A DNA stretch of 64,000 nucleotides, taken from Kitasatospora acidiphila. GTDB lineage: Bacteria; Actinomycetota; Actinomycetes; Streptomycetales; Streptomycetaceae. The position numbers and the translations under genes were made by a program. Positions 26,616-34,858 of the stretch are shown one piece after another (position 1 is the stretch's first letter; each line of letters begins with the position of its first letter). The stretch spans positions 6,884,501-6,948,500 of the forward strand of contig NZ_VIGB01000003.1 in the NCBI RefSeq assembly GCF_006636205.1, read 5' to 3'. The notes under the pieces are model-generated. The model worked only from the letters and a program-made list of their open reading frames with translations, searched no databases and had not been told where the DNA came from.

Positions 26616-26989
26616 GCAGCGACAACCGCGACGACGGCCCGCGCGTCCACTACGGCGACCAGGTCAGCATCCACGGTGGCAGCAAGCACATCGGCATCCA
26701 GCACAACCACGGGCGGGGCGGCGATGAGGGGATGCCGCCCGAGATCGCTGCCATGTTCGCCCAACTCGCCACCCTGGTCACCCAGCTGGCCGCCGACTCC
26801 CGGGTCGGCGACGAGGACCGGCAGAGCCTGACCGAGACCCTGCCCGTACTCAGCCAGCCCGCCAGGGCCGAGCGCCGCCACTGGCGCAACACCCTCTACC
26901 TGTTGACCAACCTGGCCCGCGACATCGGCGATGCCGCCGCTCCCATGCTGGGCCTGGCCACCCAGCTGATCTCACTGATCCGCGCCTGA
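26612..26989 (+). CDS. Small soluble partner of the DUF6232-like protein
   Basis: The 125-residue protein starts at ATG 26612, overlapping the previous stop, so translation is coupled. Residues 14-29 read YGDQVSIHGGSKHIGI, matching the C-terminal motif of the upstream protein at nine of sixteen positions. A His/Gly-rich hinge follows. The remainder is helical (PPEIAAMFAQLATLVTQLAA; WRNTLYLLTNLARDIGDAAA) and could form a small bundle. I do not recognise an enzyme domain. It probably acts with the membrane protein. Confidence 0.65.
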   Translation: MSSDNRDDGPRVHYGDQVSIHGGSKHIGIQHNHGRGGDEGMPPEIAAMFAQLATLVTQLAADSRVGDEDRQSLTETLPVLSQPARAERRHWRNTLYLLTNLARDIGDAAAPMLGLATQLISLIRA

Positions 26990-27014
26990 GACCGGGCTGC
27001 CGCACGGCAGTTCG

Positions 27015-27125
27015 CCGCTGCGCTCCAGTGCCGGCGCCCGTGTGCTCCAGCCCCAGTGCCGGCTCCAGTGCCAGTGCCGGCGCCGGCGCCGGCGCCAGCG
27101 CCCGTGCCTGGCTCCAGCGCCAGTA
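27015..27125. repeat. Low-complexity CCAGTGCCGGC / CCGGCG repeat
   Basis: Short imperfect units such as CTCCAGTGCCGG and GCGCCGGC recur throughout the 250-base space after the two-gene unit. I see no gene in it. Confidence 0.6.
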
Positions 27126-27152
27126 CGAGTCTGCAAGGCGTTGCCAAACGCC

Positions 27153-27182
27153 GGCGGGGCGGGCCCGAAGGCCCGCCCCGCC
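27153..27182. terminator. Hairpin terminator with CGAA tetraloop
   Basis: Perfect 13-base arms (27153-27165 and 27170-27182) enclose the loop CGAA. It lies between the DUF6232-like unit and the convergent secreted-protein gene. Confidence 0.75.
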
Positions 27183-27234
27183 GTTGTCAGTTGTGGACCG
27201 GTAGCGGCCGGCTAGCGGCCGCTACCAAGCCGGG

Positions 27235-28361
27235 TCAGTGCAGGATCGCGTGCGAGATGGCGCAGCTGTTGGTGTCGTTGGACCAGCTGGCCTGCTCGGC
27301 GTAGGTGCCGAAGGTGCCGAACTTGACGTTGGCGGCGCCGCCCGTGGTGCCGGGGGAGAGCCAGGCGCACTCGTCGGAGTTCTCCTGGCCGTAGTAGGAG
27401 CTGCTGCTCTGGTTGTTGGTCCAGCCACCGGCCGGGTTCTGGTCGGACATCATCTCGTGCCACTCGTGGCCGAGGGTCATCGTCCAACCGTCAAGGGTTC
27501 CGGGGGAGTTGACGAAGCCGACGCCGCAGCCCGCGCCCGAGTCCATGTTGTAGGGCTGGTTGCTGAACGCGATGTCGCCGTAGGGCGAGTTGACCGCGCC
27601 GCCGGTGAGCGTGGTGTCACCGGTGTAGTCGTGCCAGGCGCAGTACTGGCCCTGGTAGCTGTCCGGGTTGGTGCCGTGCGGCGACATGATCACGTAGTAG
27701 GCGTCGCGGTTGGCCGCGGCGGTGGTGTTGCCGAAGTGGGAGGCGGCCTTGACGGCCTCCTGGCCCAGCGCGTGGCCCGAAGCGGCGGACGGCGACTTGG
27801 CCGAGTTGTCGTACCAGACGCCGGCCAGCACGCCACCGGACTGGTACGGGATGAAGTTGGCGTTCGACGGGCAACTGGTCGCGCCGGCCGAGACGTTCGG
27901 GCCGTCACACCACTGGGTCAGGTCGGCCGACCAGGTCTCGCCGCCGGTGCCGATGCCCTTGAACATCTGCTGGGCCGCGCCGGCTCCGCCCTTGCTGTCG
28001 TTGGTGAACTTGGCGTTGCCGTTGGAGTCGGTGCTCTTGGTGCCCCACTGGCTGCCGTAGAAGACCAGGTAAACCTTGGAGTGGCCGCTCTGCACGCCGA
28101 TGCCGTCGATGCCGCCGCCGTAGGACAGCGTCTGGGACCGGTCGCCGCCGTCGCCGTCTTCGCCGCGTTGGCGTGGCCGAGCGTGGGGAACTCACCGTGC
28201 CGGGTGTGCTGGCCGGCCGAGCTCGCCTGCGAGGCGTCCTGCGGGGTGCTCGCCGAGGCCGGGGCCTGGGCCGCGATGAAGGCGGCACCGGTGATCATGG
28301 TGAGCGAGGCGATTCCGGCAAGGAGCTTGTGGCTCGCACGGCGCTGCTGGGGGTGACCCAT
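27235..28361 (-). CDS. Secreted protein of uncertain family, apparent frameshift
   Basis: The start ATG 28361 gives a signal peptide (MGHPQQRRASHKLLAGIASL..., ending ASAS). About 70 residues in, at 28138-28146, the frame changes by one base: SQTLSYGGGIDGIGVQSGH continues in the neighbouring frame and runs to the end. The mature part is Gly/Ser/Asn/Trp-rich. It includes YLVFYGSQWG, YYVIMSPHGTNPD and the potential metal cluster LGHEWHEMMSDQNPAGGW. The latter resembles the SHEL-type helix of exordium/PHI-1-like and some peptidase-like secreted proteins but is not a standard HExxH. Function is therefore open. The shift is probably a sequencing error. Confidence 0.65.
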
Positions 28362-28419
28362 GGAATGGTGTCCTCTCTGCGTTGCGCTGACTCTGGGGGA
28401 GTCGGCGCAGTCGGCCAGC

Positions 28420-28460
28420 GTGATCCCCCGTGCGGCTGTCACAGGCGCACGGGGGATCAC
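28420..28460 (-). promoter_or_regulatory. Long hairpin in the leader of the secreted-protein gene
   Basis: Perfect 15-base arms (28420-28434 and 28446-28460) enclose an 11-base loop, 59 bases upstream of ATG 28361 in the probable 5' leader. It could be a leader structure or a terminator for transcription coming from 28.6 kb. A TTGACC at 28559-28564 on the minus strand could belong to the promoter. Confidence 0.5.
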
Positions 28461-28635
28461 CAACCGGCGTGGGGGAAAACGTGCTTGAGGAAGTTCACGG
28501 TGGATCAGACGAGCGGTGCACCACTTGGCCTCAGGTAGAGAACCAGACTTGTTCAGACCAGGTCAATGCCTTGTACGAAAGACGGAGGCGCCATTACGCA
28601 TTGCGTTCGCGCCTTCACTGAATCCCACCAAGCAC

Positions 28636-30015
28636 CTAACGAAGCGACGGGCTCTCCTTGGCAGTTGGCGTCGCCGGGTTTGCCGAGCCCGTGACCTGGG
28701 AGTGCGACGCCGACGGGCTCGGCGCGGCCGGCGAGCCGCTGGGCGACGGGGAGTCGCAGCCCGGTGCGGGGGAGCCCGAGGGCGGCGCGGACGGGCCGGT
28801 CGCACTGGGCGAGGGCGACGGCGTGCCGGTCGGGGTGGCGGACGGGGACGGCGTGGTCGTCGGGGAGGGCGTGGCCGTCGGGGACGGCGTACCGGTCGGC
28901 GAGGGCGTGCCGGTCGGCGTGGCCGAGGTGCTCGCCGTGGGCGACGGGCAGCCGGTTGGCGTCGGCGTCGGCGTCGGCGCCGGAGTGGAGGGCGACGGCG
29001 AGGCGGCCGTCGGGCTCGCGAACGGCGAAGGGGTGGCGGTGGCCGTGGGCTTCGGCTTGGGCGTGGCCGGCGGAGTGGCGAACGGCGAAGGGCTGGCCGT
29101 CGGCGTCGGCGTCGGCGCCGGAGTGGAAGGCGACGGCGACGCCCCGACCACCGGGCCGGGTACGACCGGTGACACCGGTCCGGTCGGCAGCAGCACCGGG
29201 CCGGGCAGCGCGGGGCTGTCCGGGCTCGTCGAGACGCCCGTCTGGAAGAACGTCATCCAGGACTTGACGGTGCGAAGGTAGTCGTCGGAGTGGTTGTAGC
29301 CGAGGACGGCCTGGTCGAGCTGGGCCGGCACGGCCAGGTCGCGCCCGTCCGCGCACAGGTACCGGCCGGCGGCCAGCGCCGCGTCCCAGATGTTGTTGGG
29401 GTCCGCCACACCGTCACCGTTGCCGTCGGCACCCCAGGTCGCCCAGGTGGAGGGGATGAACTGCATCGGCCCGACGGCCTGCGCCCACACCGTGCTCTCG
29501 CCGTACTTGCCGCCGTCGCTGTCGGGGATCGCGGCGTTGCCGCCGGTGCCGTCGAGCAGCGGGCCCAGGATCGGCGTGTAGGTGGTGCCGTTGGCGTCGA
29601 CCCGGCCGCCGTCGGCCTGCCCGGACTCCACCTGGCCGATGCCGGCCAGCAGTTGCCAGGGCAGGTGGCAGTCGGGGGACGAAAGGGCGAGGGACGCCTC
29701 GGCCTTGTGGTAGGCGGCGAACACGGTCGCCGGGAGTTGGGCCCCGCCCACGACCGGGACCACCGGCTGCACCGGGCCGGGGCTCGGCGCGCTGCCGGCC
29801 GGAGTCGGAGCCGGAGCCGGCGGCTGGGGCAGGCTGCGGTGCGCACCACCGTCCAGCGCCTGCCCGGGTGGCAGGGCCACCGCGCCCACCGGGGATTCGG
29901 CACCCAGCGGCGGCGGCGGCGCCGCGGCCAAGGGTGCCGTGGGTGCGGCTACTGCGGCGAAGGTGACGACCGCCCCCGCTGCCCGTAGCACGCGCTTCCG
30001 TATCCGCCCAGCCAT
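28636..30015 (-). CDS. Secreted lytic transglycosylase with long Pro/Thr/Ser tail
   Basis: The 459-residue protein starts at ATG 30015. A signal peptide (to about 32) and a Pro-rich linker (33-90) precede a soluble lytic transglycosylase domain of the MltB-like group (about 95-265): Glu130 in LLAGIGQVESGQADGG is the expected acid, followed by AVGPMQFIPSTWATWGADGN and NNIWDAALAAGRYLC. Such enzymes cut peptidoglycan glycan strands to 1,6-anhydro-muramyl ends. The last 190 residues are almost only P, T, S, A and G, with SPSPSTPAPTPTPT occurring twice. They probably form a wall-spanning or O-mannosylated stalk. Confidence 0.88.
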   Translation of the reverse strand: MAGRIRKRVLRAAGAVVTFAAVAAPTAPLAAAPPPPLGAESPVGAVALPPGQALDGGAHRSLPQPPAPAPTPAGSAPSPGPVQPVVPVVGGAQLPATVFAAYHKAEASLALSSPDCHLPWQLLAGIGQVESGQADGGRVDANGTTYTPILGPLLDGTGGNAAIPDSDGGKYGESTVWAQAVGPMQFIPSTWATWGADGNGDGVADPNNIWDAALAAGRYLCADGRDLAVPAQLDQAVLGYNHSDDYLRTVKSWMTFFQTGVSTSPDSPALPGPVLLPTGPVSPVVPGPVVGASPSPSTPAPTPTPTASPSPFATPPATPKPKPTATATPSPFASPTAASPSPSTPAPTPTPTPTGCPSPTASTSATPTGTPSPTGTPSPTATPSPTTTPSPSATPTGTPSPSPSATGPSAPPSGSPAPGCDSPSPSGSPAAPSPSASHSQVTGSANPATPTAKESPSLR

Positions 30016-30212
30016 TCGGTAGTTCCCCTCTCGACGATCACGCGGTCTGTACATGGACGAACCAACGGCACATCAGGTTCCACCCTAGGCGGGCACGGCG
30101 ACGGCGAGGGCGCCATTGCGCATCCTCGTCCCGGACCGGCACCGCCGGTGAGCTGCTGAGCGGCCCCGGCCTTACGGGGAGGTAAATAAGATTTGGATGC
30201 TACTTTCTGCGG

Positions 30213-31865
30213 ATGCTCTTGGATGCCCGTCAGGCTGGCCCCGCTACGGCGGGAGCGCACCCGGACCGCCGCCTTCGCACCCGGTGGGCGCTGGCGACCG
30301 CCGTCGTCGGCGGCGCGCTGCTGTTCTGCGCGTTCCCCCCGATCAACGCGTGGCCGCTCGCCCCGGTCGGTGTCGCCCTGCTGGTCGTGGCGGTGGCGGG
30401 GCAGCGGATGCGCACGGCCGCAGGCATCGCCCTCGTCTTCTCGCTGGTCTTCTTCGGCCTGCTGGTCCGCTGGCTGTCCGGCAACATCGGCCTGCTGCCC
30501 TGGGTGGCGCTGAGCGTCGCCGAGTCGCTGCTGCTGGCCGCGATGACCGCGCCGCTGCCGCTGCTGCTGCGGCTGCGCGGCCGGGTACCGCTGATCGCCC
30601 TGTGGTGGACGGCGACCGAGGCGGTGCGCAGCCGCCTGCCGCTCGGCGGGTTCCCGTGGGGGCGGCTGGCGTTCAGTCAGGCCGACTCGCCCGCGCTGGG
30701 GTGGGCCCGGGTGGCCGGGGCGCCGGCCGTCACGTTCGTCGTCGCGCTCGTGGGCGCCGCGCTCGCCGGGCTGGTGCTGGCGCCGCCCACGACCCGGCGG
30801 CGGCTGTTCGCCGCCGGCTGGTGCCTCGTCGCTCTCGCGGTGTCGCCCGCGATCCCGCTGCCGAGCGCGACCGCCGGCAGTTCGACGGCAGCGGACAAGA
30901 CCGCGGCCGGCAACTCGAACGCGGCAGACAAGTCCACTGCGGTGCTCTCCCTGGTGCAGGGCAACGTGCCGCGTGAGCGCTCGCTCGCCGAGCAGGCCCG
31001 CATCCAGCAGGTGACGAGCAACCACGCCGACGCGACCCTGAAGCTGGCCCAGGACATCCACACCGGCAAGGTCCCGCAGCCGGATCTGGTGCTCTGGCCG
31101 GAGAACTCCACCGACTCCGAGCCGCGCACCGACCCGGCCCTGAGCTTCCTGATCGACAAGTCGGTGGCCGCCGTCAACCGGCCGATCCTGGTGGGGGCCA
31201 TCCTCGACGGCCCGCAGGACCAGACCTACAACGCCGGCCTGCTCTGGGACCCGCTCAACGGCCCCGGCCCCTGGTACGCCAAGCGCCAACTGGTCCCGTT
31301 CGGCGAGTACATCCCGCTGCGCAGCCTGTTCGGCGGCCTCGGCGACCTGCAGCTGATCCCGCGCAACTTCACCCCGGGCAGCCAGACGGTCATCTTCAAC
31401 ACCGGCAACATCCACCTGAGCGACGTGATCTGCTACGAGATCGGCTACGACGGGCTGGTCCGGGACGGCGTGCGAGCCGGTGCCAACCTGCTGGTCGAGC
31501 AGACCAACGACGCCGCCTTCACCCGCGACGGCAGCCCCGACGAGACCGACCAGCAACTCGCGATGGCCAGGCTGCGCGCCGTCGAGCACAACCGCTCGGT
31601 CGCCGTGGTCTCCACCACCGGTGTCAGCGCGGTGATCCGGCCGGACGGCACGGTCGCCGCCCAGACCGGGCTGTGGCAGCAGCAGGCCCTCACCGAGCGC
31701 GTGCCGCTGCGGACCGGCCTCACCCTGGCCGACCGGGTCGGCGCCTGGCCGGAGGCGGGGGCGCTCGCCGCGACCGTCACCGCCCTCGCGTGGGCTGGCT
31801 ACCGCAGCCGTAAGGGCCGCCGCAGCACGGCAGCGGGCTCGGCCGAGGCCGGCGCGCAGGGGTAG
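30213..31865 (+). CDS. lnt: Apolipoprotein N-acyltransferase
   Basis: Lnt transfers an acyl group from phospholipid to the N-terminal Cys of lipoproteins. The 550-residue protein has several N-terminal membrane helices (starting ALATAVVGGALLFCAFPP). These are followed by the external nitrilase-like domain with its triad: Glu in VLWPENSTD, Lys in WYAKRQLVPFGEYIPLR, and Cys in SDVICYEIGYDG. A C-terminal helix anchors it. Two lipoprotein genes in this window (19.4 and 23.1 kb) could be substrates. The start ATG 30213 is the first in frame. Confidence 0.92.
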   Translation: MLLDARQAGPATAGAHPDRRLRTRWALATAVVGGALLFCAFPPINAWPLAPVGVALLVVAVAGQRMRTAAGIALVFSLVFFGLLVRWLSGNIGLLPWVALSVAESLLLAAMTAPLPLLLRLRGRVPLIALWWTATEAVRSRLPLGGFPWGRLAFSQADSPALGWARVAGAPAVTFVVALVGAALAGLVLAPPTTRRRLFAAGWCLVALAVSPAIPLPSATAGSSTAADKTAAGNSNAADKSTAVLSLVQGNVPRERSLAEQARIQQVTSNHADATLKLAQDIHTGKVPQPDLVLWPENSTDSEPRTDPALSFLIDKSVAAVNRPILVGAILDGPQDQTYNAGLLWDPLNGPGPWYAKRQLVPFGEYIPLRSLFGGLGDLQLIPRNFTPGSQTVIFNTGNIHLSDVICYEIGYDGLVRDGVRAGANLLVEQTNDAAFTRDGSPDETDQQLAMARLRAVEHNRSVAVVSTTGVSAVIRPDGTVAAQTGLWQQQALTERVPLRTGLTLADRVGAWPEAGALAATVTALAWAGYRSRKGRRSTAAGSAEAGAQG

Positions 31866-31875
31866 GGTGGAACGC

Positions 31876-31914
31876 ATGCCGACGAGTCTTGTCCTCCCAC
31901 CGCCAGCCGCCTGA
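31876..31914 (+). CDS. Possible 12-residue leader peptide upstream of the EamA gene
   Basis: ATG 31876 opens MPTSLVLPPPAA and stops at TGA 31914. TAGGGT lies seven bases before the ATG, so the small frame could be translated from a leaderless transcript. It contains three consecutive prolines, a known ribosome-slowing sequence. It is followed by a compact hairpin and then the EamA transporter gene 109 bases later. A translation-attenuation leader is plausible but unproved; chance is not excluded. Confidence 0.35.
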   Translation: MPTSLVLPPPAA

Positions 31915-31944
31915 GCGGGCGGCCAGGCCACGGATGACGTGAAC

Positions 31945-31961
31945 CCCCGGGTGTCCCGGGG
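31945..31961 (+). promoter_or_regulatory. Compact G+C hairpin between leader ORF and EamA gene
   Basis: CCCCGGG (31945-31951), loop TGT and CCCGGGG (31955-31961) form a perfect 7-base stem in the transcript leading to the EamA gene. Confidence 0.45.
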
Positions 31962-32022
31962 CGGTCGGTGCTGCCCGCAGACGAGAGCACGCGACCATTT
32001 CTCGTCCCTGTGGGAGACCTCC

Positions 32023-32961
32023 TTGTCTGCGACACCCCTGTCGGCTCCGCGTACCCTCACCGTCGGGCGCGGCGTTTGCTACCTGCTCGTCTCCGCCACC
32101 TCCTGGGGCACCGCCGGTGCCGCCGCCGCGCTGCTCTACGGGCGCAGCGGCCTGGGCCCGGTGGCGCTCACCTTCTGGCGCTCGGCGGGCGGGGTGGCAC
32201 TGCTGCTGCTCGCCTGCGCGGTGCGCGGACGGCGGCTGCCGAAGCGGCCACCGTTCAGCCAACTATCCATCAACGGACTTGGATTGACGCTCTTTCAGAT
32301 CGCCTACTTCGAGGCCGTGGCCGGCACGGGGCTTGCCGTCGCCACCGTGGTGACGCTGGGCGCGGCGCCGGTCCTGGTGGCCCTCGGGGCCCGGGTACTG
32401 CTGCGGGAGCGGCTGGGCCTGGCCGGGGCGACGGCGGTGGCCGGGGCGGTCACCGGCCTGGCGGTACTGATGCTGGGCGGCGCGGGCAGCGGGGCGGTGC
32501 GGCCGGGCGGGGTCGCCTGGTCGCTGGCCTCGGCCGCCGGGTACGCCTGCATGACGCTGTACGGGCGGCGGTCGGCGCAACGCGGCGTCACCGCCGACCC
32601 GTTGGCCAGCACGCTCTACTCCTTCCTGGTCTGCGCGGTGCTGCTGCTCCCGTTCGCGGCCGGCAGCGGACTGCTGCCGCAGGCCGAGGGGTTGGGCCGG
32701 ACGGTGCTGCTGCTGGTCTACATCGCCGCCGTGCCGACCGCGCTCGGCTACGGCCTGTACTTCGCGGGCATGGCCGTGGTCCGCGCCACGACGGCGTCGG
32801 TGATCGCGTTGATCGAACCGGTGAGCGCGGCAGTGATCGCCGTGGCGCTGCTCGGTGAGCACCTGGCGCCGGCCACGGTGGCCGGGACCGGGGTGCTGCT
32901 GCTGTCGGTTACGGGGCTGGCGCTCGCGGAGGCACGCCAGGCCGGCGACGGCCGGGCGTAG
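32023..32961 (+). CDS. EamA/DMT-family transporter
   Basis: The 312-residue protein has ten membrane segments in two EamA halves (about 10-140 and 155-305). The first half contains SATSWGTAGAAAALLY and LTFWRSAGGVALLLL; the second has YIAAVPTALGYGLYFAGM and ASVIALIEPVSAAVIAVALL. The drug/metabolite transporter superfamily usually exports amino acids or small metabolites. The start TTG 32023 is chosen because GGGAG precedes it and the first helix follows shortly; the frame is open upstream. A possible leader peptide and hairpin precede it. Confidence 0.88.
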   Translation: MSATPLSAPRTLTVGRGVCYLLVSATSWGTAGAAAALLYGRSGLGPVALTFWRSAGGVALLLLACAVRGRRLPKRPPFSQLSINGLGLTLFQIAYFEAVAGTGLAVATVVTLGAAPVLVALGARVLLRERLGLAGATAVAGAVTGLAVLMLGGAGSGAVRPGGVAWSLASAAGYACMTLYGRRSAQRGVTADPLASTLYSFLVCAVLLLPFAAGSGLLPQAEGLGRTVLLLVYIAAVPTALGYGLYFAGMAVVRATTASVIALIEPVSAAVIAVALLGEHLAPATVAGTGVLLLSVTGLALAEARQAGDGRA

Positions 32962-33266
32962 CACGGGGGTTGTGCCCCGGCGGGCCCGCCGGGGCGCCGT
33001 GCTGCCGGGGCGCCGTGCCGCCGGCCCGCCGTGCCGCCGGGGCGCAACCCCGACAGGACTTGCTCGTGGACGGCGGACGATCTGATTTTTGAAATGGGCC
33101 GCGGTGCAGGGCTTTGAGTCTCGGATGGATAGTCGGGATGCGCCTCTGGATGGTCGGGATACGCCTCGTGAATGCCGCCGCCCCCCTCCACGACCTGTCA
33201 CAATGGGTTGCAGCGGCCCTGGGAGGAGATCCGACCTCCAGGGCGACGGGGAAAGCATGGGGATAC
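32962..33266. other. Intergenic region with low-complexity and direct repeats
   Basis: No gene is supported. Positions 32980-33052 hold repeated GCCGTGCCGCCGG-like units. Positions 33122-33168 hold an imperfect direct repeat (GGATGGATAGTCGGGATG followed by GGATGGTCGGGATACG). The promoter of the WXG100 gene must lie at the right end. Confidence 0.6.
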
Positions 33267-33590
33267 ATGAGCGACATCAGCGTTCACCCGGGTACGCTGC
33301 GGACTTCGGCAGACAACCTGCAGACCACGGCCGGACAGGTCGGGCCGGCCGCCGGGCACTGGCTCGACGCCAGTTCGACCGCCGCGGCCTCCATGGCCGG
33401 CTGGCAGTCCGGACCCGCGCTCAAAGCCTGCGCGGACAATTGGCAGACGCACATCAAGTCGATCGTCGACCAACTTCATACCTATGCCGGACAGTTGCGT
33501 GATTCGGCGCAGTCCTACGACGCGGCCGAGCAGGAGGCCAACCGTCGCATCGCCGAGGCTCTGACCGACCTGAATTCGACGGAGAGCTGA
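33267..33590 (+). CDS. WXG100-family secreted helical protein (EsxA-like)
   Basis: The 107-residue protein has the helical hairpin of WXG100 substrates of type VII (ESX-like) secretion: two helices around MAGWQSGPALKA, where W-x-G marks the turn. A C-terminal helix follows (YDAAEQEANRRIAEALTDL). The start ATG 33267 follows GGGGA closely. The next gene starts two bases after its stop. It probably forms a complex with, or escorts, the downstream amidase protein. Confidence 0.82.
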   Translation: MSDISVHPGTLRTSADNLQTTAGQVGPAAGHWLDASSTAAASMAGWQSGPALKACADNWQTHIKSIVDQLHTYAGQLRDSAQSYDAAEQEANRRIAEALTDLNSTES

Positions 33591-33592
33591 TC

Positions 33593-34852
33593 GTGGACAT
33601 CGCAACTCTCAAGGCCGCCAACAGCGGTGACGTCGATGCCGCCGCCGGCGGCTGGATGTCCCTCTCCAAGGAGTGCTGGCAGGCCGTCAACGACATCCAC
33701 GACAACGGTGTCGACCCGCTCAAGGCGAACTGGAAGGACCGCGTCGGCGCCGCCGCCGGTCAGAAGCTCGAGGAGCAGGCCCGCGCCCTGGAGGCCGGTG
33801 CCGACATCATGCGCGGTGTCGCCATGGTTCTCGACGGTCTCGGCGCCGAGATCAACCGGGCCCAGCAGCTGCTGAACTCCGCGCTCTCCATGGCCAACGG
33901 CTACGGGCTGACCGTCGACGAGGCGTCCGGAACGGTCCACGCGGCCTCCGGCGGCGCGGACTCCTCCCTGGACTCCGTCGTCCAGGAGGTCAACGCCATG
34001 GTGCAGGAGGCGCTGCGCGAGGCCACCCAGGCCGACCAGCAGGCGGCCGCCGAACTCCAGAAGCTCGGCAACGCCACCTGCGAGACCGACCCGGACAAGG
34101 CGCTGAACGACCTCCAGAACGAGGCCTCCCAGGTTGAGATCAACGAGTACAAGGGCGGCATCCCCGACGGCCAGGACCCGCGCCTGGTCGCCGACTGGTG
34201 GAAGGCCCTGCCCGACGACCAGCGCCAGCAGCTGATGCTCTCCAACCCGGTGGAGCTGGCCAACCTCCCCGGCATCCCCGACGACGTGAAGCTGCAGCTG
34301 CGCGGTGGCCCCGACGCCAAGTACGACCGGGTCAAGATGGTGCAGTGGGCGCTCGACCACTGGAACGACCACAGCGTCGACAGGTTCGACGACAACTGCA
34401 CCGACTTCGCCTCCGAGGCGCTGCTCCAAGGCGGCCTCAAGCCCAAGTGGGACTCCTGGTGGGGCTGGCGCGGTGACGACACCTGGGGCCGCAGCGACGA
34501 CCCGGGCAGCGACTGGCTCTCCCAGCGGACCGACTACTCGAAGAGCTGGGCCGGTGCGCAGAACATGCACGACTTCATGATGCGCCACGGCAGTCAGGAG
34601 ATCCCGCCGGACCAGGTGAAGCCCGGCGACCTCGTCTACTACGAGGAGGACTCCAGCCAGGACTCGCAGGACGGCAAGGGCGTCATCCACCACACGGCGG
34701 TCGTCACGGCCGTGACCCCGGACGGCGACATCCGCTACACCCAGCACAGCGGCGACCAGCGGGACGTCAGCATCGGTGGTCGCATGGACGCCTTCCAGGA
34801 GGGGCGCGGCCACCAGAAGCTGCACTTCGTGCGCGTGAATCCGGACTGGTGA
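33593..34852 (+). CDS. Type VII-linked protein with C-terminal amidase domain
   Basis: The 419-residue protein has no classical signal peptide. Residues about 1-160 are long helices of the WXG/ESX type (GGWMSLSKECWQAVNDIH). The C-terminal domain (about 243-419) matches the Amidase_6 pattern: YDRVKMVQWALDHWND, then DDNCTDFASEALLQGG with nucleophile candidate Cys269, and HHTAVVTAV with His366/367. Such domains cut peptidoglycan or similar amide bonds. Architecture and position suggest a secreted effector or wall enzyme. GTG 33593 follows GGAGAG and is coupled to the WXG100 gene; the membrane protein gene starts seven bases after its stop. Confidence 0.8.
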   Translation: MDIATLKAANSGDVDAAAGGWMSLSKECWQAVNDIHDNGVDPLKANWKDRVGAAAGQKLEEQARALEAGADIMRGVAMVLDGLGAEINRAQQLLNSALSMANGYGLTVDEASGTVHAASGGADSSLDSVVQEVNAMVQEALREATQADQQAAAELQKLGNATCETDPDKALNDLQNEASQVEINEYKGGIPDGQDPRLVADWWKALPDDQRQQLMLSNPVELANLPGIPDDVKLQLRGGPDAKYDRVKMVQWALDHWNDHSVDRFDDNCTDFASEALLQGGLKPKWDSWWGWRGDDTWGRSDDPGSDWLSQRTDYSKSWAGAQNMHDFMMRHGSQEIPPDQVKPGDLVYYEEDSSQDSQDGKGVIHHTAVVTAVTPDGDIRYTQHSGDQRDVSIGGRMDAFQEGRGHQKLHFVRVNPDW

Positions 34853-34858
34853 GAGACA

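Noticed and set aside
27430-27480. HExxH zinc-protease motif in the secreted protein
   Set aside because: The sequence is HEWHE, with the second His only three residues after the first, so it does not satisfy HExxH; kept only as a possible metal cluster.
29949-32060. 703-codon minus-strand frame opposite lnt
   Set aside because: Antisense to a complete Lnt with all three catalytic residues; its translation has typical shadow composition.
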